NCBI GenBank assembly: GCA_905215505.1
Contig: CAJMPU010000002.1
Coordinates: 62,001-126,000 of the forward strand
Length of the DNA stretch: 64,000 nucleotides
DNA from: an uncultured bacterium
Lineage (GTDB): Bacteria; Actinomycetota; Coriobacteriia; Coriobacteriales; Coriobacteriaceae
Direction: 5' to 3'
Below, one piece after another: positions 53,715 to 62,051 of this stretch; positions within the stretch are counted from its first letter, which is position 1; each line of letters starts with the position of its first letter. The notes under the pieces are model-generated. The model saw nothing but the letters and a program-made list of their open reading frames with translations. It was not told the origin of the DNA and did no database searches. The translations under genes and the position numbers were made by a program.

Positions 53715-53740
53715 CCTATATGCCTACCGATAGGTATATA
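53715..53740 (-). promoter_or_regulatory. TetR-type operator upstream of the second MFS gene
   Basis: CCTATATGCCTACCGATAGGTATATA contains CCTACCGATAGG, a near-palindrome sharing the CCTACCG half with operators 1 and 2, plus an outer CCTATA/TATAGG-like pair. It lies about 35-55 bp before the MFS start. A further CCGAACGGTA lies at 53794. Confidence 0.55.
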
Positions 53741-53815
53741 AAGAGGAAGATTCTCCGTCAAGTGTTAAGCGGGGAGCGGGGGCCCTTAACGTGCCGAACG
53801 GTAATTGGGCCCCCA

Positions 53816-53846
53816 ATGTGACAAAGGGATTGTCCCTTTGTCACAT
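53816..53846. repeat. GTGACAAAGG hairpin, copy A5
   Basis: Arms ATGTGACAAAGGGA / TCCCTTTGTCACAT. Its last base is the first base of the TAA stop of the ABC exporter gene, so the gene end abuts the element. Confidence 0.85.
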
Positions 53847-56800
53847 TATTCGGAACGTAGGGCCTCCACGGGGTCTTTCTTGGATGCGCTGCGGGCCGGC
53901 AGCAGGCCAGCGACAACCGTCAGCAACACCGAAATCGCGATGAGCACCAGCGCATCCTGCACGGGCAGGCTCATCAGATTGGGTACCTGCTTGGCGGCAA
54001 GTGCCCAGGCATTAACCGGAAAGCTCACGGCCACCACGACGACAATGGCAAAGACGCCGGCGATGAGGCCTTCGATAAAGGTCTCGGCGTTGAACACGTT
54101 GGCCACGTTGCGCTTGGACGCGCCGATCGCGCGCAGGATGCCAATCTCCTTTTTGCGCTCCAACACACTGATGTAGGTGATGATGCCGATCATGATGGAG
54201 CTCACCACCAGACTGATACTCACGAATGCGATGAGCACCAAGCTGATGGTGTTCACGATGTCGGTCACCGAGCCCATGATGATGCCCATGTAGTCGGTAT
54301 ACGAGATTGCCTGCTCATCGTGACCGGCGGCTTTGACCTGTTTGTTGTACGCATCGATGCGATCGAGAACGCGCTCCTTGGCCTCAAAGTCACGCGGGAA
54401 AATCTTGACCGAGATGGGGTCCGCCTCGTCCGCATAGCCCAACGTGGTCAGATTGTTGTCGTAGGTGAGCTTCGATGCCTTGGCATAGCTCATCATGAGC
54501 GAACTCAGGTCCTCAGCGTCCATGTTAAAGTGGATAGCGCGAGCAAAGGCGTTCGCATCCACGCGCATGGCGCTCGCCAGGTTGGCAAAACTCGAAGACA
54601 TCTGCGTCGCCATCTGGTCCATAAGCCCTGCCGCGCCCGCCTTGAGCTGAGCTGATACCGTCGTGGCAATCTGCTCGCTGACCGCCTTCATCACCTGATC
54701 CATAGACTGCTGAAAATACGGAGCCAGCTGCTTTTGCACATAGTCGCCCATCACCTGCTGCAGACGCTCGGCCAGGGCATCGCCGCCGAGCGCCCTGAGC
54801 TGAGCCAGGTATTGCTGGGCTGCGACATCATTCTCAAGGTACGCTGAGAATGCGGCAGCGAGCTTTGACGCGTCCTTAAGATCTTCGGGTGACAGCGCCT
54901 TAAACTGATCAGAGCGCATAAAGCCCTCAAACAGCTGGTTGGCAAGTGCTCCCACCTGCTGCATTTGCTCAGGCGTGAGCTCAAGACCATCAAAGATGCC
55001 CGAGAAATCTGGGGCCGGCGCTTTGGCCATGATGTCACTAAAGTCGATGTCCCTCCCAACACCCGAAAGGTCAATGTCCAGCCCGGACAAGTCGAGACCA
55101 GAAAGGTCCATACCGCCGGCTGCGCCCGAGAGCGCAGATGCATCGAACGAGAACGCGCTCTTCAGTGCCGCCTCGTCTACGCTGAACATACTGCCCAAAT
55201 CCACGCCCTGCTTGGCTTCGCCCTGCAGCTCGTCGAAGGTTTTGCCCGTAAAGACATCCGTCTCGGGGTGGGCAAGCTGCTCCTGCACAATCTGCGAATC
55301 GGCAGCACGCTCCATAAGCTGGCGAGTCAGCGCATGCGTATAGACAATGCCCGGGGACAATGCGCTCGCGTTTGCCGTCTCGTTGGGTCGCACCACGCCC
55401 ACAATGCGCACGTCAATACCGTCGGCAACCTTGGCTTTCATAAAGTCGGCGTCGCCAGACATGTCAGTCCACATGCCGGTCTCTTCGTTTTTGCGATAGG
55501 CATCGGCCGGCGACAACACCTTAAACGTCGTGGACAGTGCATCGTCGTAGGTAAAGTCGCTGCCGGTCTTGGGCGTCTTGACCTTGCCGTCGGCCGTCAT
55601 GGCACTGTTAACCAGGTCGTTGAGCTCATCGATATCCAGCGCGCCGATACTGTAGAGCGTGTAGTCGCCCACCGTTCCGCGGCTCGAAAGCACCATCACG
55701 GCCTCGTTGGCGGACGTAGGCCAATGGCCGGCAACGACATCGTACTGGCTGTCGAGCAGGCTCTGGTCGTCAATCATCTCGTTAAAGACCGACGTTCCCA
55801 TGGATTCCATGCTCACCGTTGCCGCCGAGCTCGCGCCTCCGCTCATGGCCTCGGTCATAGCGTTGGGAACAAGGCGAACGGGCTTCTCGTCGCCCTTACT
55901 CGAACGATAGACAACCGGCGTCACGCCGTAACCATACTGAATAGCGTTGACCTCTTTGTCGATACCGTTGCCGCCGTCGTCAAGCCATGCCTTAAAGCTC
56001 GTCATATCGTTAGATTTAACACTTGCGAACATGTCCTTTACGGCCGTGACCACAGGGATCTTATCGGTCCCCTGAGCCTTGCCGCCGGTAGCGCCATCGG
56101 ACGAGTCCTCGCCCTTGGACGCCTCCTCATCCGTGGCCCCCTGTCCGCCCATCATAGACGACAGGTCGTAATCTTGTTTGGAAATCGTAAGCGGGTAGCT
56201 TGAGAGCGTGTCCTCCTCGACCTTTTTGATGTAGCCGTTTACGCCGTTGGAGAGCGCCAGAATCGCCGCGATGCCAATAATGCCAATCGAACCTGCAAAG
56301 GCCGTCATGGCCGTGCGGCCCTTCTTGGTCATGAGGTTTCGGGCAGAAAGCCCCAGGGCCGTCATAAAGCTCATCGAGGTTTTGCGCGTGGGTTTTGCCT
56401 CGCGATGTGCGACCGTGGCCACATCAAAGGGGTCGGAATCGTCGGTGACCTTGCCGTCCGCCAGGCTGACGATGCGCGTGGCGTACTTGTACGCCAGCTC
56501 GGGATTGTGCGTGACCATGATGACCAGACGATCGCGCGCAACGTCCTTGAGCAAATCCATAACCTGCACGGATGTCGTTGAGTCCAAGGCGCCGGTCGGC
56601 TCGTCAGCCAGCACGATTTCGGGGTCGTTGATCAAGGCGCGGGCAATGGCCACGCGCTGCATCTGCCCGCCCGAAAGCTGGTTCGGGCGTTTGTCAACGT
56701 GCTCGCCCAGACCAACCGCCTCGAGCGCCTTACGCGCACGCTGGCGGCGCTCGGCATGCCCCACGCCCGTGAGCGTAAGCGCCAACTCCACGTTTTCCAA

Positions 56801-57100
56801 AATGCTCTGATGCGGAATGAGGTTATAGCTCTGGAACACAAAGCCGATGCGATTATTGCGATAGGCATCCCAATCGCGGTCGTTGAAGTCCTTGGTCGAG
56901 ATGCCGTCGATCAGCAAATCGCCCGAATCGAAATGGTCGAGTCCACCGATGACGTTGAGCATCGTAGTTTTACCCGAACCCGAGGGACCCAGAACGGCTA
57001 CGAACTCGTTATCGCGAAAAGACAGGCTTACGCTGTCGAGCGCTACCTGCGTAAACGACTGCGTAACGTACCTTTTGCAAATAACTCTGAGATCCAGCAT
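53846..57100 (-). CDS. ABC exporter with ATPase and FtsX-type permease in one chain
   Basis: 1084 aa. N-terminal ATPase (about 1-220): Walker A GPSGSGKTT (about 37-45), signature LSGGQMQRVAIARAL, Walker B VLADEPTGALD. A helix near residue 265 leads into a large extracytoplasmic domain of about 600 residues, with an Ala/Gln/Met-rich helical zone around 680-850. Three C-terminal FtsX-type helices end PVEALRSE. This is MacB-like but the extracytoplasmic part is unusually long and the last motif is typical of LolE/FtsX permeases. ATG at 57100 has GAGAGG about 9 nt upstream, and a TTG three codons earlier is too close. Likely exports peptides or lipoproteins, or drives cell-wall remodelling. Monocistronic. 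Confidence 0.88.
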   Translation of the reverse strand: MLDLRVICKRYVTQSFTQVALDSVSLSFRDNEFVAVLGPSGSGKTTMLNVIGGLDHFDSGDLLIDGISTKDFNDRDWDAYRNNRIGFVFQSYNLIPHQSILENVELALTLTGVGHAERRQRARKALEAVGLGEHVDKRPNQLSGGQMQRVAIARALINDPEIVLADEPTGALDSTTSVQVMDLLKDVARDRLVIMVTHNPELAYKYATRIVSLADGKVTDDSDPFDVATVAHREAKPTRKTSMSFMTALGLSARNLMTKKGRTAMTAFAGSIGIIGIAAILALSNGVNGYIKKVEEDTLSSYPLTISKQDYDLSSMMGGQGATDEEASKGEDSSDGATGGKAQGTDKIPVVTAVKDMFASVKSNDMTSFKAWLDDGGNGIDKEVNAIQYGYGVTPVVYRSSKGDEKPVRLVPNAMTEAMSGGASSAATVSMESMGTSVFNEMIDDQSLLDSQYDVVAGHWPTSANEAVMVLSSRGTVGDYTLYSIGALDIDELNDLVNSAMTADGKVKTPKTGSDFTYDDALSTTFKVLSPADAYRKNEETGMWTDMSGDADFMKAKVADGIDVRIVGVVRPNETANASALSPGIVYTHALTRQLMERAADSQIVQEQLAHPETDVFTGKTFDELQGEAKQGVDLGSMFSVDEAALKSAFSFDASALSGAAGGMDLSGLDLSGLDIDLSGVGRDIDFSDIMAKAPAPDFSGIFDGLELTPEQMQQVGALANQLFEGFMRSDQFKALSPEDLKDASKLAAAFSAYLENDVAAQQYLAQLRALGGDALAERLQQVMGDYVQKQLAPYFQQSMDQVMKAVSEQIATTVSAQLKAGAAGLMDQMATQMSSSFANLASAMRVDANAFARAIHFNMDAEDLSSLMMSYAKASKLTYDNNLTTLGYADEADPISVKIFPRDFEAKERVLDRIDAYNKQVKAAGHDEQAISYTDYMGIIMGSVTDIVNTISLVLIAFVSISLVVSSIMIGIITYISVLERKKEIGILRAIGASKRNVANVFNAETFIEGLIAGVFAIVVVVAVSFPVNAWALAAKQVPNLMSLPVQDALVLIAISVLLTVVAGLLPARSASKKDPVEALRSE

Positions 57101-57228
57101 GGACGGCAACCTCTCTCGCGCGGGCGCGCTCGCCCGCTCCCCCGCCGTTCACGTTCGGCGCGTTTGTCCTACTCTATCCTCATTTTTGGCCGATACCAGT
57201 GAGGAATGTAACGAACCGCGCCAAAAAA

Positions 57229-57309
57229 CGAACGGACAGCACGCCGCATGGCGCACCATCCCGCATATAACATCCCCGATGCGACAAAGAGGCTGTCACT
57301 TTGTCACAT
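57229..57309. repeat. Composite repeat with hairpin A6
   Basis: CGAACGGACAGCACGCCGCA then a GGCGCACCATC arm, a spacer and the A-family hairpin (57279-57309, degenerate: GCGACAAAGAGGCTGTCACT). The same layout and much of the sequence recurs at 63197-63278. The rest of 57110-57320 shows no gene. Confidence 0.75.
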
Positions 57310-57320
57310 TCCAATGCGCG

Positions 57321-59012
57321 CTACTTTTCGAGCCCGCACGGCATAACGTTAGCGCTGCCGCGGCGAGCCTCAGTCACGGCTGCAAAGAAGCGATAGCCGC
57401 CCGAGAAGTTAAAGCACTCAAAGCCATGCTGCGCCAAAATGCGGCAAGCAATGTAGCTGCGAATGCCGCTCTGGCAAATCACGTAAACCGGCTTGGCCCG
57501 GTCGAGCTCGCCCAGGCGATTGCGCAGATCATCGACGGGAATGTTTACGAAACCATCAATATGCCCGCGCTCATACTCCCCTTCCGTACGAACATCGAGC
57601 AGCTGCACGCTGCCATCGCGTGGCAAGTTGGGCTCATCCTCCCAATGCCACTGCGCCAGTATGCCGCGATTGAGGTTCTCGATCATAAAGCCCGCCATAT
57701 TGACGGGATCCTTCGCCGATGAATACGGCGGCGCGTATGCTAGGTCCAAATCCTTAAGCCTATCGCCGCGCATGCCTGCCTGGATGGCAGTCGCCAGAAC
57801 GTCGATACGCTTGTCCACACCATCGATGCCCACGATTTGCGCACCCAGCAGGCGCAATCCCTGCTTCTCGAAGACAACCTTCATGGTCATGGGCGTTGCA
57901 CCCGGATAATAACCCGCATGCGAACCGGGCGACAGGACCACGCTGTCGCAGTCAATTCCCGCCGCGTGTGCCGCCTTTTCGGATAGTCCCGTGCTTGCCG
58001 CCGTCAAGTCGAATACCTTGATAACCGATGAGCCCAACGATCCGAGGTAGCAGCTGTCCATGCCGGCTATGACATCGGCGACGACACGCCCCTGCTTGTT
58101 GGCGGGGCCGGCGAGCGAAATGACCGCGTCCTCGCCGGTCACCTGATGCGTGACCTGCACGGCATCGCCCACGGCATACACGTCGGCAGCAGAGGTCTCC
58201 ATGCGGTCGTTGACCACAATAGTCCCCTTGATGCCCAGTTCGAGCCCCGCCTCTTGCGCCAGATGGCTCTCAGGTGCCACGCCAATGGCAAGCAGCACCA
58301 TATCGGCTCCGATAGGGCCATCGCCCGCAACATGGGTGACAACGCGGCCATCAACTTCCTCAAAACCTGTCACATCGGCCTTGAGGCGCAGATCGATACC
58401 GTGCTCACGCACCTCGGTATGCAAAAGGGTCGCCATGTCGTAATCCAGGTTGTTCATAAGCTGGACGGGACGCTGCAGAAGGGTCACCTGGAGCCCCAGC
58501 TCACACAGATTCTCCGCCGTCTCGACGCCAATGAAGCCGCCGCCGATCACGACGGCACTGCTCGGTCGCCGCTCTCGAACATAGCTGTGAATACGCAGCG
58601 TGTCCTCAACGGTGCGTAGGCTAAAGATTTTATCCGAGTCGATGCCCGGCAACGCAGGGCGGATCGGCTTTGCACCCGGCGACAGGATGAGCTTGTCATA
58701 CGTCTCGACAAATTCCTCGCCCGTCAGCATATTGCGAACCTCGACCGTATGCGAATCGGGATGGATGGCAAACACCTCGTGACTCGTCTTGACCGCAATG
58801 CGAAAGCGATCCCAAAAGCCCTTGGGAGACTGCAGCGTCAATGCGCTCTCTTCTTCTATCACGCCGCCAATGTAGTACGGAAGCCCACAGTTGGCATACG
58901 ATACAAAACCCGTGCGCTCAAAGATGACAATTTGGGCCTGCTCGTCGAGCCTGCGCAAACGTGCCGCCGCCGATGCGCCGCCCGCGACGCCTCCAACGAT
59001 AACCACCTTCAT
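57321..59012 (-). CDS. CoA-disulfide reductase with C-terminal rhodanese domain
   Basis: 563 aa. FAD-binding GGVAGGASAAARLRR at the N-terminus, redox-active Cys42 in YANCGLPYY (single-Cys CoADR type), an NAD(P) motif GGGFIGVETAE (about 160-170), a second FAD motif VYAVGDAV, and a C-terminal rhodanese domain (about 465-555) with catalytic Cys in CQSGIRSY. CoADR-Rhd enzymes reduce CoA disulfides or persulfides using NAD(P)H. ATG at 59012 overlaps the stop of the rhodanese-like ORF upstream (ATGA). It belongs to the redox group at 57-61 kb. Confidence 0.92.
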   Translation of the reverse strand: MKVVIVGGVAGGASAAARLRRLDEQAQIVIFERTGFVSYANCGLPYYIGGVIEEESALTLQSPKGFWDRFRIAVKTSHEVFAIHPDSHTVEVRNMLTGEEFVETYDKLILSPGAKPIRPALPGIDSDKIFSLRTVEDTLRIHSYVRERRPSSAVVIGGGFIGVETAENLCELGLQVTLLQRPVQLMNNLDYDMATLLHTEVREHGIDLRLKADVTGFEEVDGRVVTHVAGDGPIGADMVLLAIGVAPESHLAQEAGLELGIKGTIVVNDRMETSAADVYAVGDAVQVTHQVTGEDAVISLAGPANKQGRVVADVIAGMDSCYLGSLGSSVIKVFDLTAASTGLSEKAAHAAGIDCDSVVLSPGSHAGYYPGATPMTMKVVFEKQGLRLLGAQIVGIDGVDKRIDVLATAIQAGMRGDRLKDLDLAYAPPYSSAKDPVNMAGFMIENLNRGILAQWHWEDEPNLPRDGSVQLLDVRTEGEYERGHIDGFVNIPVDDLRNRLGELDRAKPVYVICQSGIRSYIACRILAQHGFECFNFSGGYRFFAAVTEARRGSANVMPCGLEK

Positions 59013-59167
59013 AGCCAACGCACCACCTTTCCCGTGTAGCCGCTTATGCCGCCGATATTCTTGACACTGCCATACCCAGACCGCTTAAGAAAACTCACAG
59101 CTTGGTTGCTTCGCGCACCGCTCGGGCAATGCACGAAAAGCTGCGTGCCCTTTCGACGTATACCCAT
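59009..59167 (-). CDS. Truncated rhodanese-like peptide, coupled to the CoA-disulfide reductase
   Basis: 52 aa. It corresponds to the C-terminal half of a rhodanese domain, with the active-site loop HCPSGARSNQA (Cys14) and the last strand KNIGGISGYTG. A full rhodanese domain needs about 100 residues, so the N-terminal half is missing. The frame starts at ATG 59167 right after the terminator of the TlpA-like gene, with only CGGGG upstream, and ends by a 4-bp overlap with the reductase gene. It may be a decayed gene or a real minimal thiol peptide. The preserved Cys loop and coupling speak for some constraint. Confidence 0.6.
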   Translation of the reverse strand: MGIRRKGTQLFVHCPSGARSNQAVSFLKRSGYGSVKNIGGISGYTGKVVRWL

Positions 59168-59191
59168 GATGCTACCCCGAAGCAGAAAAAA

Positions 59192-59213
59192 GAGTCGCTG
59201 TTTCCAGCGACTC
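59192..59213 (-). terminator. Terminator of the TlpA-like gene
   Basis: GAGTCGCTG / CAGCGACTC stem, GAAA loop on the minus strand, followed there by TTTTTT. It separates the TlpA-like gene from the rhodanese-like peptide and reductase. Confidence 0.9.
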
Positions 59214-59238
59214 CCCTTCAGTTGTCTGTCCCACGGAC

Positions 59239-60201
59239 TTACTGTTCGCTCTTCGCGAGTGCCTGATCGATCAGTTTGTTGAGCGCCTCGCGCTGCTCAG
59301 CGGAGTTGATGCCGCCCATGATCGGCTCTCCCACAATGTTACCGTTCTGGTCGATCACGTAGGTGGTCGGGAACGAGTACAGGTTGGAGGTGAACTTTCC
59401 GGCCTCGCTGTCCGACTTAAACCAGATGTTCTTATACGTCACGCCCTTCTTGGAAAGCACGTCCTTGGCATCAGCCACCTCGTCTTTGTTGCCATCGAGC
59501 GTAAAGGAATTAACGCCCACGACCTGGCCGCCCTTCTCGGCAAGCTCCTTGTTGAGCTTCTCCAGATCGCCCAGCTCTCCCACGCACGGCTTGCAGGTGG
59601 TAAACCAGAAGTTCATGACGGTGACCTTGTTCTTGGAGAACAGCTCGTCGCTGTTTACATCGTTGCCGTCCAAGTCCTTGCCCTTAAAGCTGGGGAACTT
59701 CGTCTCCCCGCTCTCGCCGTTGGCCATGCCTGCGGTCGAGGCATCGACGCTCTCCCCCTCGCCGGGCGTGCTGCCGCATCCGGGGAACTCCTTCTCCAGC
59801 GCCATGAGCTTGTCCTCGATCTCCTTGACCTGCTGCGCGCCGGCCTTAAGCGTCTTAAGCTCGTCAGCCGCAAACTGATCCTTGGCGCCCTCGATGGTAT
59901 CGAGCAAGAAGTCACCGTAGTTCTTGCCGTCCTCAATCATGGGAGTGTCTTTGTTGGCCGCAAGGAACACCTTTTCCCATAGGGCGTTATCGCTCGCAAA
60001 GATCTCGTTTTCCTTTTGCAGCAGCTGCTGGTACAGCTCGGCCGCCTCCTCGGCACTCGACGGCTTTTGCGCTATGAGCTCGGCAATCTGCGCATCGCCG
60101 CTCGTGGCATCCTTCGCGTCGCCCTTGGGGGCAGAGCACGCCGCGAGAGTCAGCGCCAGCACGGGCAGCATCAACAGAGCCGCAATTTTTGACAGTTTCA
60201 T
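59239..60201 (-). CDS. TlpA-like thioredoxin-fold lipoprotein
   Basis: 320 aa. Lipoprotein signal with lipobox LAAC (Cys22), a helical spacer (about 40-140) and a redoxin domain (about 165-318) with active-site CKPC (203-206) and cis-Pro in FPTTYVID. Members are membrane-tethered disulfide reductases for extracytoplasmic proteins. The helical insert between anchor and domain is long for the family. It follows the NapH-like ferredoxin by 35 bp on the same strand, which suggests electrons pass from that membrane protein to TlpA or its partner. Ends in a strong terminator. Confidence 0.9.
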   Translation of the reverse strand: MKLSKIAALLMLPVLALTLAACSAPKGDAKDATSGDAQIAELIAQKPSSAEEAAELYQQLLQKENEIFASDNALWEKVFLAANKDTPMIEDGKNYGDFLLDTIEGAKDQFAADELKTLKAGAQQVKEIEDKLMALEKEFPGCGSTPGEGESVDASTAGMANGESGETKFPSFKGKDLDGNDVNSDELFSKNKVTVMNFWFTTCKPCVGELGDLEKLNKELAEKGGQVVGVNSFTLDGNKDEVADAKDVLSKKGVTYKNIWFKSDSEAGKFTSNLYSFPTTYVIDQNGNIVGEPIMGGINSAEQREALNKLIDQALAKSEQ

Positions 60202-60236
60202 GGTTCCTCCGTTTATATCGAAACTTATATAGGTAC

Positions 60237-61148
60237 CTATTTGTTTTCGCGGGCTTGCGTGGACTGCGCGGGTTTGTCGCCCGTCACACCCAGCCCGTAG
60301 CGAAAGCTAATAGCATCGACGGGGCACGCGCCCATGCATTTGCCGCAACGAATGCACTCGGCATGGTCGGGCGTACGCGTAACGTCCACGTCCATCTGGC
60401 ACACCTTGGCGCACTTGCCGCACGAGACGCATTTACAATGATCGACCTGAATCCCCAGCAAAGACACCTTGTTCATGAGCGCATAAAACGCACCGAGGGG
60501 GCAAATCCATTTGCAGAAGGGGCGGTAGAACAGCACGCTCAGCACCGCAACCGCAATGAGGATCGCGAGCTTCCAGGAAAAGAGCTTTCCCAGCGCGGAG
60601 CGGATTCCCGTATTCATGATGGACAGCGGAATCGCGCCCTCGAGCACACCCTGCGGGCAGATGTACTTGCAAAAGAACGGGTCGCCCATACCCACATCGT
60701 TAACCACCAAGACGGGCAGCAGCACCACGGCAAACAGTAGCACGGCATACTTGATGTACGTGAGCGGCTTGAGCTTTTTCGTGGAGAGCTTTTTGCTGGG
60801 AATCTTATGCAGAAGCTCTTGCAGCCATCCAAACGGACACAAAAAGCCGCATACAAAACGTCCCAGTAGCACGCCGATCAGAATGAGCGTTCCGGTGACG
60901 TAATACGAAAAGCTGAACTTAGACGATCCCACCACCGACTGAAACGACCCGATGGGGCACGCACCCGAGGCCGCTGGACACGAGTAGCAGTTAAGCCCCG
61001 GCACGCAGACGGCTTTGCCGGCTCCCTGGTAGATACCGCCCTTGGCAAAGTTAGGCAGGTGAATATTGGTCGCAAGCGTCGCCGCCGCCTGAATCAATCC
61101 GCGGAATCTCGCCAAAAGATGCGATGCAGTGTTTTTTCTTTTATCCAA
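60237..61148 (-). CDS. NapH-like membrane 4Fe-4S protein
   Basis: 303 aa. Four to five helices with an N-terminal periplasmic-side CVPGLNCYSCP segment, the conserved FVCGFLCPFGWLQELLHKIPSKKL block, and a C-terminal pair of 4Fe-4S motifs (CVSCGKCAKVC; CIRCGKCMGACP). Proteins like this pass electrons across or along the membrane to thiol or nitrate systems. The start is taken as TTG at 61148: GGAG is about 10 nt upstream and it overlaps the stop of the CD1871A-type gene (TTGGATAA). The upstream codons without it overlap that gene. With TlpA and CD1871A it forms a recurrent anaerobe gene set. Confidence 0.85.
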   Translation of the reverse strand: MDKRKNTASHLLARFRGLIQAAATLATNIHLPNFAKGGIYQGAGKAVCVPGLNCYSCPAASGACPIGSFQSVVGSSKFSFSYYVTGTLILIGVLLGRFVCGFLCPFGWLQELLHKIPSKKLSTKKLKPLTYIKYAVLLFAVVLLPVLVVNDVGMGDPFFCKYICPQGVLEGAIPLSIMNTGIRSALGKLFSWKLAILIAVAVLSVLFYRPFCKWICPLGAFYALMNKVSLLGIQVDHCKCVSCGKCAKVCQMDVDVTRTPDHAECIRCGKCMGACPVDAISFRYGLGVTGDKPAQSTQARENK

Positions 61149-61287
61149 TTCCGATACACTCCAAGCACAGCCTGATTGCCTTGGCCAGCACGGCATCTGC
61201 CTCGCCGCGCATAATTCCAAAGCCAACCATGGCTACCCCAACGATCAGCAAAGCCACCTGCGCCACAGGCTTAATCGCTTTGAACAA
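61141..61287 (-). CDS. CD1871A-type small CxxC membrane peptide
   Basis: 48 aa. One membrane helix (about 8-26: VAQVALLIVGVAMVGFGIM) with the RGE turn, then a short amphipathic helix and the C-terminal CLECIGIG (Cys41 and Cys44). This matches the small CD1871A-type CxxC family I know from Clostridioides and relatives, found beside NapH-like ferredoxins and TlpA proteins. The start is TTG at 61287 with AAAGGAG about 9 nt upstream. Its TAA is overlapped by the TTG of the next gene, indicating coupling. The likely role is thiol/disulfide relay at the membrane. Confidence 0.8.
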   Translation of the reverse strand: MFKAIKPVAQVALLIVGVAMVGFGIMRGEADAVLAKAIRLCLECIGIG

Positions 61288-61376
61288 TCTGACCACTCCT
61301 TTCGTTTCGCGACCCATTGGACCATACCGACTATAAAATCCGTGTTAAGCGTGAATGACTATGCAAGGAGAACGTT

Positions 61377-62051
61377 ATGCGCATCTTGGTCGTCGAGGAC
61401 GAGCGGGCGCTGTGCGATGCGATCGCACGCAGCCTGCGCAACTTGGCCTATAGCGTCGACTGCTGCTACGACGGGCAGCAGGCCCTCGATCTGCTCGATG
61501 TCGAGACCTTTGATCTTGTCGTGCTCGACCTCAATCTCCCCCATGTCGACGGCATGACCGTGCTCAGGCAACTCAGAATTACCGATTGCGAGACCAAGGT
61601 GCTCGTGCTCTCGGCACGTGGCGAGGTCTCCGACAAGGTAGCGGGGCTCGATGCGGGCGCCAACGACTACCTCACCAAGCCGTTCCATCTTGACGAGCTG
61701 GCGGCACGCATACGCAGTCTCACGCTCAGGCGCTTTACGCAAAACGACGTTGTTCTAGCCTGTGGATTGTTGAGCTTTGACACCAAAGCGCGCCTCGCCT
61801 CCGTGGGCGGCGAGACCCTATCCCTCACGCGCAAGGAGACCGGCATCTTGGAATACCTGATGCTTAACCAGGGGCGGCCGGTGAGCCAGGAAGAGCTTAT
61901 CGAGCATGTATGGGATAGCAGTGTCAACAGCTTTAGCAACGCGACCCGCGTGCACATCTCGTCGCTGCGCAAAAAGCTGCGCGGCGCGTTGGGGCACGAC
62001 CCCATCCGCAACCGAATCGGCGAAGGCTACGTTATGGAGGACGGCAAATGA
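61377..62051 (+). CDS. OmpR-family response regulator
   Basis: 224 aa. Receiver domain (about 1-118) with acidic pocket Glu7-Asp8, phospho-accepting Asp51 in VVLDLNLP, and Lys in LTKPF near 101, then a winged-helix DNA-binding domain (about 125-222, ending RNRIGEGYVM). RBS AAGGAG. It overlaps the kinase gene by 4 bp (ATGA). It is divergent from the CD1871A/NapH/TlpA set over 89 bp, which may be its target. That link is inferred from position. Confidence 0.93.
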   Translation: MRILVVEDERALCDAIARSLRNLAYSVDCCYDGQQALDLLDVETFDLVVLDLNLPHVDGMTVLRQLRITDCETKVLVLSARGEVSDKVAGLDAGANDYLTKPFHLDELAARIRSLTLRRFTQNDVVLACGLLSFDTKARLASVGGETLSLTRKETGILEYLMLNQGRPVSQEELIEHVWDSSVNSFSNATRVHISSLRKKLRGALGHDPIRNRIGEGYVMEDGK

